From Oegoconia quadripuncta (lineage: Eukaryota > Arthropoda > Insecta > Lepidoptera > Autostichidae), in NCBI GenBank assembly GCA_949316235.1, contig OX438759.1:11445618-11509617 (forward strand): a DNA stretch of 64,000 nucleotides, given 5' to 3'. Below are positions 25,601 to 37,600 of this stretch, piece after piece (position 1 is the first letter of the stretch; each line of letters opens with the position of its first letter). A model generated the notes under the pieces. That model did no database searches. It was not told the origin of the DNA and saw only the letters and a list, made by a program, of their open reading frames with translations. Made by a program: the position numbers and the translations under genes.

Positions 25601-28600
25601 AACATTGATTAGTATATTATATGCAGTACGTTCCGTTTTATATTTAAAAATCTTACTACTTTTGACGTTAGTCTAGTTTTTATACAAAATACTACCAAAA
25701 TAAGTGATAGTATTTAGGGAAAGTTCGAAGATCGCATCCCTTCCGGATAGGGCGGGCGGCGCTGTGAAATTGGCAAGGCAAATTGGCATGTATCGGCAAT
25801 ACTTAGGTACCTACATTCAAATCATTAGCGTTGATAATTTTGTAGTAATATTATAAACTGTAGCTTAATCTGAACTTAGGGGTATATTCCAAATTTAAAT
25901 GCAGAAAAATTTTTTCGAACGTACATAATATTTTCGCAAATAAACTGTGTAGGAACAGTTAAAATATTAATTTTAATTGGTGTACTGGCAACACAGCTGC
26001 CATTCTGGATTGGATTCCTTGTCGAACTAAATTTAAAAATTAATTTCGTATTTTCGTAAAATTACGTTTTATTTAAGTGTTCAGGGGTAAATGAAATCAT
26101 TTTCGAGACTTCATATCTTAATAATATCTGGTATATTTATAATATCTATCATATATTGAGACGGTGTAAGAAGAAATTACAAGAATTACAGAAATTTGTT
26201 TCAACGACATGGTTGTCGTCGTTTTAGACACAAAAATCTGCATTAAAATTTTAAAAAAAAATAGACCCAAATACAACGGGAATCAACGCCTGACATTTTC
26301 CAAAAAAAAACTGCTTTTTGTACTAAAATAGTTTGTGTAAGTTGTAAGGAATCCTGTATCTACAATTCAAAGAAATTTATTTATTACTATATGCAATTCC
26401 GGAAGATTTGTTATATATTATCATATCAGTTCACATTATTAAATAATATATCTCAATACTTAAATATTTTGTTTCCAAATGCCAACAAATGAAATAAAAA
26501 ATACCCAGTCTAAATTCACCACTTGACATTATTATTTAACAATTTAAGTAATTAAAACCGAAAAACCACGGCTAATCGGTTTGTATCGTCGTGATTGAAC
26601 AACAAACAAACATCAAAATTATCGCGTTTTAATATTAGTTGGATAGCTTAAAAATAACAACACAATTTTTATTTGAATAACAATGAAGCAACGTTATTCA
26701 TCTTAAAATTCTTTATGCGTAAAACGGAACACAGCCTTTATTTCTTTCTACAGACACAATACTTGGTATACATTGACAGAATTATATTCACTCACTTTGT
26801 CACTTTACCTGTTAAACAAAGTAAAAAAATTCGCGCGCATTGTATTCTGTTTCTGTCCGCTAGCATTTTGTTTTGGTGTTTCTTAAAAATAAAAACTTGA
26901 TAGTTAAGGCTCATAACAGTCAAAAATATTCATAATTTTTTCACCATCTATAATATTTCTACAGGTAAGAACTTCGAGAATACTATATTTTGATATAAAA
27001 AAGTTGGCAACCCTAGATACTGCTCTCATACAAACCCTTAACGCACCTGCGTTGAATAAAGATTAGGGTTAACACGGTAGATCGGTCGTAAAAGTACATC
27101 GTCTACAAGGTACTGGACATCTGACTACGTTATTAGACAAAAGATTTAGGATATTCCTAATGAAACAACCATAATGACACGTTCCCACTTAATAATCGGT
27201 CAACGCCTATCTTACAAAAAAGACCTACATGTAATAATAGATACACTTTACACGAGCCAGAATGACTTAATAACGTGATATAAATAATTTTTTGATCTAG
27301 AATTGGTCAATGAACTTCGCGGACATTAGAGCGGAATCCTCTGGTCCATTGTCAAGGACAAGCGGTCATTGAAACTCTAAAATTATCGCGATGTTTTCGC
27401 AAACGAAGACATTACAAGACAAGTGTGTTATCTATGTATTATGATAATGGATACTTATAAAAACTCACAGATGGCGCCACTGTCGAATCCGCAAACAAAA
27501 CAAAACCTTAAACTATCGAAGTAGTGACTATTTTGATATTAACAGCTGGCTTATATAAAGAACATTAAGCGAGAGAAAAGGGAAGTTTTATCTTAAACGC
27601 TGACTATTAAGGATTAACTTTACGCCGAAGTTAAATCTAGAATCACTCAAAATTCATTTTAAACGCTGAGTATAAAAATTACTTTACTTCCGAGGTTAGG
27701 TAATCTTAGAATAAATTTTAAACCTGGTAGAGAGCATAATTTTTCGAATAATAGATAACTAATGACAATAAATAATAATAATGGAAGGGATTTTAGTCTC
27801 AAATGGTCATTAAAATAGAGGAACTGGAGGAGCTTGAAAAGTCCCAGAGCATTAGGCGAGTGAAATTTAAAAAATACCGGGAAATTACCTTACATCACAT
27901 CAATATAATATGTCATCCGACTGTCGCAAGGCCTCCTCTCAGTAGAGTTTGTAGGCCACAGACTTAGCTTAACGACTACCTTCAATTTAAAACTACCTGG
28001 ACGAACGGTTTAATGTACCGTCCAAAGCGCAGAAACACTCGTATGAAAATTCCACTAGTGGTCACCCATCCGAGGATTGATTGCACCAGACGGTGTTTAA
28101 CTTTAATTTATTGTGGTATTTGTAATAGACACAGACTATCAGATGCGCCATCACTATTCATCAGTAGTTAAACAATATAAAACAAAGTCGCTGTCTGTAT
28201 TCCGGCTTACTTCTTCTAAACTACGCCAACGGGTTTTTATACGGTTTTCACTTCTTATCGAGTCGATGGCAAAAACATCAAATTCTTGGTTTTCACTAAT
28301 AGAAAGATAAAATAGCTAAACTATGACATTTCCTTTATTAGTTAATTGCACCCGTGCGAAGGTAGTTAGAAATCTCAAGTAGGATCACATTTTTATATAT
28401 TCTGGTGGGGAACTTCCAAACTAAACTGGGCCGTCAAAAACCAAAGAACTGATTGAAGTCGCTCCTTAAAAGTTGTGATAAAAGAGAAAGAACAAAACAG
28501 CTCCTCTCTTAGCTAATAAGTTAAGGTAGGTATTTCAGATTCTGTAACTGTATTTTCTTTTATGGTGTGCAATAATTTTGTAATATTGTATTGTCAATGC

Positions 28601-31600
28601 AGTTTCATTCATTATTAGATAGAATTCATTGAACGACTCAGTCAATTGACAGGGTTGCCATAGTTACGCCTTACTCTAGATATAAGTGGTACATCGCTAA
28701 CGTTTATTATAAAATTTTTAAAGCTAAGTTACAACTTCGTCACTCCACGGTTACTCCTGATTAACAATTTTTTGGTGTTAATATTGCCAAACATAATTTA
28801 TTCTTTAAAGATGAATTGCTAATATAGCCTTCTAGACTCCCTGTTCAGTTATGAAAACGGTATTTCGCCGACAATAAAAACCCATTGAATTGAGAACCTC
28901 CTTCTTACCTTGAAGACTTTTGTAAATACCGTTCCTTGCGCGGTTTTATAAACAAATCAATACGGCTAGTTTCGTAATACAAACTTGAATAAATAAATAT
29001 AAACACACATCGATTACCTAGCCTCAAACTATACCCCATATTCCCTATATTCGCATGCGGATTACCCAGAGCATTCAGATTTGACAAAAAGTTTCGTCCC
29101 GGGTCGTTTTGGCGTAGCCGCGGTTCTAAATAATTCCGCCACGGAGGTCATCATCATGTATAGAAAGAGATTAACAAAATCAGTAAAATAAATGAGCGTT
29201 AATGACTTCATCTATCAAGTGTATAAGAATGTTGTTGTCTGCCCCTTAACCTCTCGCGGCTGTCCCGCGTCTTATCAAACGGCACGCGCTACACATTACA
29301 GCTGCACAGGGCCATTTTGTCTCCAAATGTAAAACACCTCATTAAAACATTATATTTAGTTTTGTAATTTTCATTTTTGCAGAAAAATCCACCGCCGAAT
29401 GTGGAGGAAATAAATTTAGCTGGAACAATTCCGGAGATTACGAATAATCTTACTAAACAACATCATTCTATAGAACCAGATTTCGCCCGAAACCTAGAAC
29501 AGATTATGAAGGAGTGTGTTCAAGCATGCGACACTGTGTCGCGGATACCAGCAGTGAAAGATCTACTTAATTCTACAATACATTTCGATTTAGTCATTGT
29601 TGAAGTGTTTGGCAGTGAATGTTTCCTTCCACTTGGGCGGAGATTTGAAGCTCCGATAGTTGGATTCCTGTCAAGTGTACCTTTACCTTGGGTTAACGAA
29701 CAATTGGGGAATCCAGAAGCAACAGCTTATGTGCCAGCTTACATGATGGGTTACGGACAACAAATGAACCTCTGGGAAAGATTTGCCAATACCATGGCAG
29801 CAATTTGGGCGAAACTTCTATATAGATATAAATCTCAGATCCCATCACAGGTGAGTGACAAATATGTATGGCGTAGGTAAATTAGTCATTCAAATTAATG
29901 CCTACGCGGATCAGCGGTATGCAATTCTGAACGATATCATGGCGCAAATACAGTTGAATTGCTTCGGCGAAGCTGACTCCGCTCTGTTGATATAGAATAG
30001 AATACGCTTATAATTTAAACATTTCTTGCAGGCTATTGCGGACCGTCTCTTTGGACCTGGACCGAAACTGGAGTCCTTAGCACAAAACTACAGTTTAGTC
30101 CTGTCCAACAGCCACTTCAGCATCAACGAAGTACGACCATTTGTACCATCATTGATAGAAGTGGGAGGCTTACATTTGGATAACTCACAAAAGCTACCCG
30201 GGGTAAGGAATTCGATATTATGTACAATAAACAATTACTAGCAAAGGCTGTAAATAAATAGTCATTTCAGCACCCTGAAATTACATTTTTGCCGAGTAGG
30301 TATTTATTATTATTTTAACAATGGTACCACCATTTGTTTATTGCAACACTCAGAATAATAACTGATTATTAGATAATTGTTTGGGATGTCTCTAACCACT
30401 CCATTTGGGATAAAGGTTGTGACATTATGTATGTATTAGATGATTCAGTATAAGAAACAAATAAACCAGCAATAGGTATGACGATAACTTTATCACCATC
30501 CATATCACCGGGCGGAATGCACAGTGGTGTGCATAATAGGTACTCTTTCCTTTAAGTCACTAGGTCATCCTGATCATATTCTTGGTTATAGCTAAGTACA
30601 TTCCTGTGCGAATGCCAATGTATTCAAATGTAATTTAAACTTGACATTGGTTGTTATATCTTCCGTGATTCATTGTATGAAAGCATAATATTTATGTATT
30701 AGTTATCTGAAGAACGCTTTTAGTGACTGCACGGTCTACTTATGTTTAATCCATGTAAAAATGATTGTGACTACTGTTGTACAAATGGATTAAAAGTTTA
30801 CATTTAAGCTTGTGAACAAGGAAGGAAGTATAAACGAAGACCTATCATGATACCGATGTCAGGGTTTCAAGCGTAGAAAAACCTTCTAAGTGGCCTTAAT
30901 AGAAACCGAACAACAAATGAATAAACAATATTTTCCAGCTCGGTATTTACGCGTATATTTTATTTATCTGTGTGGAATTTTTTCATACTCAACAATAAAA
31001 TTAATCATATGTGGCAGTAACTTATGTAATATTAATCAATGTTTCTGGAACAATGCACTGGTGATTAAAAATGCACAAAATACATATTAAACATTCAGAA
31101 GTTAATTACCTAAGGTACTAATTGTTGTCAAAGAACGGATCTGGGTGTTTTAAGTAGTTTGTAGTAGACTACCTGGTACACCTAGTGTTTGATTCTAAGT
31201 GGGTCTGTTTTTTTGGCATTATTTATTATTTTTAATCAAAATTTAAATGTTGAGGAAAATATTTAGTTAAGGCTATTAACCTAAATTATTTAGCAATAGG
31301 GAATCCGCCTATCGTGCCGACCCGACCTATGACCCTCCTGACACATACGATAATGTCAAATTAATCAAATCATTATTGCCAAATTACAGCAACGCTTGCG
31401 GTTTGTTTCTCGGAAGATGATCACATAATGTAAACAAACAAAGACCTACTTTGGTTTGCAAACTTATTAAGGTTAATTGGAGGGGCTATGAAAGTCCCAC
31501 CAACAGCTCCGGCGTTCGTCGTCAATGAAGTATCTCTGTTGGAGGCTCGTGAAACGTAAAGCCCGTTTCACATAGACTCGGTTTCAGTATAAACGGTACT

Positions 31601-34600
31601 GTGACTGCAAGGCACGTTACCGCGACTGTGCCATAACCGTGAGGTAGCCGTCTAAATCCATATAGACGGACACGGTTAGGCTTTCGGAACCCTTCACACA
31701 CACGGACTCGGCACGTGTCACTTCGTGCGCCATCACTGTCCTGTTTTATGCGATAAAAAATGGAAAAACAAATAGATGTTGATTTATTAATTGCTCTCGT
31801 AGAATCTCGACCAGTATTGGTTATGTATGACTTTCGTTTTTGCAACGTAGGGATGAATGCAATATATTCTTCCCTTATTCTTCTGTCAGAATTTGATGTT
31901 TTTGCCATCGACTCTCTAAGAAGAAGACCCGTGGTAAATAGCAACTGTATAAAAACAGTTGGATTATAATTTTATTCAGATCCAAGAAGCACACACAACC
32001 ACCGGTGTATGTTAGAAAGTCTACGGCCGTATCAATCGTCGGCGCCGTATACTACGTATAATACAATAAACTCAATACTACACGTGGACTTTGCTTCATT
32101 TTAAATGTAAAAAATGGACGACTAAAAGGTGAAACTATCTTTTTTTTTCTAACTATGAACGCGAATATGTGTGTCACATAAGATACACCCTTCTCCCGCT
32201 TCCCCTTTATCCTCCCTTTCTTCAAATCGGCACGATAGGTTTTGATACGAAATAAGCATGACGCTTACTCCTTTTAAGGTGGACATACTTAATATTAAAA
32301 AAACTATAAAGATTTTATTATGTCCGCTTTAAAACTATGAATTACGCTATGAAAGTCCCACTAAAAGCGATCAAACTGCTCTGTCGAAAACACAGAAACG
32401 TAACACTACAATTCGGATTACGTATAAACTTGATATACAAATAAATACCTTAGGATAGTCAGTTTATTAAACTACCTAGGTTTTTTAGATAAATGCATGG
32501 CAAAGATAATTTCCACTGAAAGGTTCAGTAAACTTTGCAGAAGGTAATCAGCATGTCAAAAGTCAGTACTTTTGACATGCTGATTGCAAGACGAAAACAA
32601 TTTGGAATGGAAGTACAAAGTATTATAGATTGGAGATACATGTTGTCACAATATACTCGTAGATCTCTCAATTTTCACCATGATAACTATTATTTTTATT
32701 ACTAACTAAAACTTTATTAATTTCTCAGGAATTGGAAAACATTTTAGACGCTTCCAACGAAGGTGTTATCTACTGGAGTTTTGGTTCTATGTCAAGAATA
32801 GAAACAATTCCAAGTTCGAAGCTGGCGCAAATATTCGAGGTGATATCAGGGTTGACTCAGACCGTGCTAATCAAGATGGACCGAAGAATGCTATCTCGCA
32901 ACATTACTGTGCCTGACAATGTCTATACAATGGAATGGATACCACAGTATGCAACACTCTGTAAGTTAATGTTTATTCTATTATTGAAGTAGTTTTACAA
33001 TACAGATCAACATCAACATAAAATCTGTCGGACATAACTCAACACAAGCCTCTACAAAAGAGCGAATTGCATCAGTGGGAGGAATAGGCATAATGACATG
33101 CTGAAACGGGCTGGTATGGTGTTATTCTTTTTCTGAGCAGAGAACCACACACAGAAGAAAAGAAGCACACAATACTTATACCAAAAACATCCAATAATTG
33201 TTGGAAGTTACATAGGTATAATTTGAGCTTGTTAAATTTATGATATTTTTATATTATAGGTCATCCGAATGTGAAGCTGTTTATATCACATGGGGGCTTG
33301 CTCGGTACCCAAGAAGCTGTGGCTTGCGGTGTTCCTATGCTGATGGTGCCACTCTACGCAGACCAAGCCCTCAATGCGCGAGCCATGAGAGATCGCGGCG
33401 TCGCACAGACTATTATGCTCTGGGAGAGTAACAGAGCCACATGGCAAGAAGCTCTACACGAGTTACTAAGAAACCCCAAGTAAGTATCTTAATAGTAAGC
33501 TATCAATTGTCTCGTACATGTCTGAACAAATATAACTACCTATATTGTTTTCTGCCGATAAAAATGGCATTTTCTTGGTTATCTATTTGCTTGCGACTAC
33601 AAAAGCTAATGGACTGTAAAATAATATTTCGACTGATAACCCTGCTGACGCTCATTGGCAGATAATTGACGTGATAGTTACGTTCTTTTACTTTTGTACT
33701 AAAAGTTCAAACCCTTTGTTACAGGTACAAAGAAAACGCTTTAAAGTTAAGAGATATATTCCTCGACAGACCCATGCCACCGTTGGACATGGGGGTTTAT
33801 TGGATAGAGTATGTTCTGCGACATAAAGGCGCAGTTCACATGCGCTCTCCGGCTCTCGAGTTATCACTCCCACAATATCTTCTCCTAGATGTAGTAGCCC
33901 TTAGTATAGCTATAACAGTAATGACATTTTATATCCTTCATAAATTATTCAGGTACCTATGCAGTAGGTGTATCAAATGGTGGCCGATGGAGAATAGGCT
34001 AGTATTTGAGAACAGGCTATTTAGAAAGAATATTAGTTTATTTCTTTGTTTACTTTGGAAATACAAAGTAAAAGCTAATTGATCAGTACCAAAGATTAGA
34101 AATATAAAAAAGTGATTGTATTATATTGTAATGTAGGTGTAAATATAATGTGTAAGATATTTAAAAAATAATAATACTCTATTCACTGGGTTTTAGTTTT
34201 CATTTGCACAATTATGAGAAAATGATTTTACTTTATTAAAAGTAAAATCATTTTCTACCGCGATAAATATTTGCGGTAAATCATTACCGCAAATATTTGA
34301 ATAACGACGAGGCGGCAGTCGTCGACTGGTAAAACAGAGTCTGACACTGGTAAAAAAGTCGGACATTGATAAAAGAATCGCGCAGTGATTACAGGTAGTT
34401 CAACATTGGGAAAAGGAATTCAACATTGGTAAAAGGACTTCAATATTGCTATAAGAAGTTTAACATTGGTATAGGGAGTTCGGCACTGGTAAAAGAGAGT
34501 CCAGCAGTGATAAGCATCACCGCATTCTGGTCCTCAAGAATTTGATGTGTTTGCCATCGACTCGCTAAGAAGCAGCACTGATATAATGAGTAGTGGCACT

Positions 34601-37600
34601 GATATTAAAAAAATATATATAAAAAATTAGTAAGAAAGTATTAATACACATTTCATACATAATGATGAAATATAAGCAAGCTTACCAATATAAGACAGGG
34701 TCTCCAAAGTCCATATCGAATCGGAAGTGAGAGAAGGCTACGGGTGTTCCACACTTGTCTTTGGCGATGAGGTACCACGCTACATCGTCGGACATCTCCG
34801 CGGCTTTGCGTTCCCGATTCCAGCCCCAAGCACAAGTCTCGTATCTGAGAGAATTTATGGAGTTCTATGTCAAAAAGTCAAGTTTCTTATTTTCCTATTG
34901 AGTTGAGTATCTGAGAATAAGATTATTGAACCGCCGAAATTTGCTAAATAAATGCAAGAACGGCCATTTTTGAGAACTTGGCCTGCGCATTGCCTTGAGC
35001 TTCGATCAAACAAAAAATGTATCCCAAACATAAGAATACAGTCAAATTGAGAACCTCCTCCTTTTTTTTTTGAAGTAGGTAAAATATAGTAAAACGAAAG
35101 GCATTGAAACAGATGTCTAAGCAACAACGTTATTACCGGTAACGGTACCGTGCCCAAAAGTTACGGGTCCCAATGGAGCCTAGTTCCTGACGACCGTCTA
35201 TTTGTCAGTCGCATCAAAACCCTAAACATGAAGAGGTGGAAAGAAGAAATCTTGTCATCTTTTAAAGTTCGATATTAAACTATTAAAATACTTTACAGTC
35301 ACCAGAACAATAGAGTTACAAATACCCAGACACAAATATCTTCGATGGTGCAACCACTAGGTTATGTCATATTATTTCAACATCAACAGCCTTAGACGTC
35401 CCCACTGCGTTGAGGCGTAGCCTCCTCTCACTGGGAGAGGGAATGGGCCATTATTCACCACACGGGCCCAGTGCGGATTGGTAGATTTGTGTTAGACTAG
35501 TGGGCACCTCCATGTCAAGTGTTTTAAGCCGCCCCTGTAGGCCATCGACTTGGTTTAACACCTGCCTTCAATTGAAAACAACTGGGACCGACTTTTAACG
35601 TGCCCTCCGAAGCACGGAAACACTTGTATTAAAATGCCACTATAGTCGCCCATGCAAGGACTTACTGCGCCAGACATTACTTAAATTCGCTAATGAATAG
35701 TGAATGTAACGAGTGCTTATTTACTACATAGTTTCTATATCCCTTACCTACAGTATTGAATACATAATACTGCAAAAGTCATACATTACTTTTCGAAAGG
35801 ATTATATTGTTATTGTTTAGTTCTAATTTACCACTCGATAATTGGCAAATTTAAGGTGGCTTAGGCCGTGGAGTGTATGTGAGACCGGATTACGCAGTCA
35901 AACAACGACTAACAAAATACAAGCGCTGTCGACTAAAAAAGCCCCGCGTGTTACCGCTCACAGGCGCCCGCGCGGGGGCACTTTTGTATGGAACCGCGCG
36001 GACGTCCGCTTAACACAGTTTCAGCCCAAGCGGACGCCGTAAATATTAAGTCCATATTCTGCCCAGTCTAATTTGCGTACCCTACAGTACTGCTAAAAAT
36101 AGTTCTTGAGATAGTCGATTACTTTGTCGTACTCCTCATCTTCAGAAGGAAAGTGATTACAGTTGGATTTTTGATTTGCAGTTCTGATAGATGTTCGTGA
36201 TTATATTGTTTTTTTATTTAATATTTTTAGAAAATTACAAAAATTAACAGTCTATGTAATACCAGATATTACCTTTATTTAAGAAAAAGTCATTAATCTA
36301 CAGATTCAACCTCATTTCCAACAGACTTGACTTAGTTTAACTAAAGTATTGGAAGTGTTTTTTGGAGAAAACATAGCATATCTAATGTCATCTTGCAAAC
36401 TGCTGTGAATAATGGAGGCGAAATAGACAGGAGCATATAATGGTCTAACGGCTTCAATGCTTGTAGGCAGCATAGATTTAAAAGCATTAAATAAAAATAT
36501 TTCCCCATCTTAGGAGATGTATGTAATTCTAGATCATTACAGAACTCTCAGAGAAATATTGTCATGTTGGCTAACATCATAACTATTGTGTGGGTAAATG
36601 TTTGTGTGATGAATATGAACATTTATTTCTGAGTCATGGATGTTTATACAGGGTGAAATTTAATTTGTGTTATTCCTGTTTGTGACTCCACATCTGGTTA
36701 TGAACAACTTTCTACTTCACCAGCCGAAAATTGATGGACTTCCATACTAAAGGTGTTTTCAGAATGGTTTACTTTAAATGGGTAATCTAGTACCCATCCA
36801 TAGTACAAACTTCGCTTAGTTTGGTAGTAGATGATTGTTGTAAGTGTCCGAAATATTTATATTTATGTTGTGCAATCTCTTTTGCAATCAACAGAATCCT
36901 GCAAATCCCACACATGTTATCTCACTCCGAGATCCTGATATTAAGATACCTCGTAATACCGATATTAGAAGCCATAGTCATGCATGAGTGACAAAAAAAA
37001 AATTAGTAAATTAGTTATTATGTGCTTAATACTTCAGCATAGTAATTACTCTATACTCATAATTAATTATATCAGATTTTTCTCTAAGTGCCTCTTTAAC
37101 TTCACCCCAACCATGGTTGGTAGATGACAAGATCATTCGAGATCTTCCCGGAGACAGGAATATGTGCTAAATCATCATTTTAATTGCAGGATAACAGTTC
37201 AAAATGCTCATAAAATAAAAAAACTGATCCCCTTTATAACCAAACTATAGCCAACACCAATATCAGCCTTCCCACTATCAATAACGGAGTTGCGAGCATA
37301 TGGAACCAGCTTCGACCTCTTGTTGTTGATGCCCCATATTGTGACATTTTATGTTTTTAACAATTTGGATATATCAGTTTGGATATAGGCACACCAGCAT
37401 CTGCTGCTCGCCTATTAATCTATAATAATACTAATATTCCTATGAAACTGACCAATAGAAAAAGAAAGTAATTTCTTACAATTTTTTCATATTCCTCTCA
37501 GTCAAATCTATAGCCCACTCCAGTTCACTCTTCTTAAGTTCGTTGACCCCGAGTATACGGATGTCCACCTCTACACCATTGTTTTGGTACGCCAGTAGAT

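Larger units (their letters stand above)
22286..29382 (+). other. UGT intron 1 (7.1 kb) with LINE fragments
   Basis: No additional exon is seen. It contains two minus-strand LINE reverse-transcriptase fragments (24358-24835 and 25860-25975) and a family-C repeat at 27930-28110. A minus-strand copy of the 'gagtcgatggcaaaaacatc' word at 28258 recurs on the opposite strand near 31890 and 34540. A short perfect inverted repeat of T/A runs (gtcctttttttaaaaaaaggac) is at about 24170-24192. Confidence 0.5.
30203..32728 (+). other. UGT intron 3 with MADF-like remnant and a hairpin
   Basis: No UGT exon is missing here, as phases join exactly. It contains a candidate Harbinger/MADF transposon remnant (about 31556-31970) and a perfect 18-bp-arm hairpin (32546-32585). 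The rest is AT-rich and unassigned. Confidence 0.5.
34845..37479 (-). other. NAA40 intron 2
   Basis: Intron between the NAA40 exons at 37480 and 34844. It holds a family-C repeat (35376-35700) and a 5'-truncated family-A SINE (36594-36875) that is itself split by a foldback MITE copy (36651-36795). A GC-richer stretch at 35840-36050 has an open frame without recognised motif. Otherwise AT-rich. Confidence 0.5.

Noticed and set aside
35842..36042. Open frame in a GC-richer patch of NAA40 intron 2
   Set aside because: No homology recognised, no splice context, and NAA40 phases do not require another exon.
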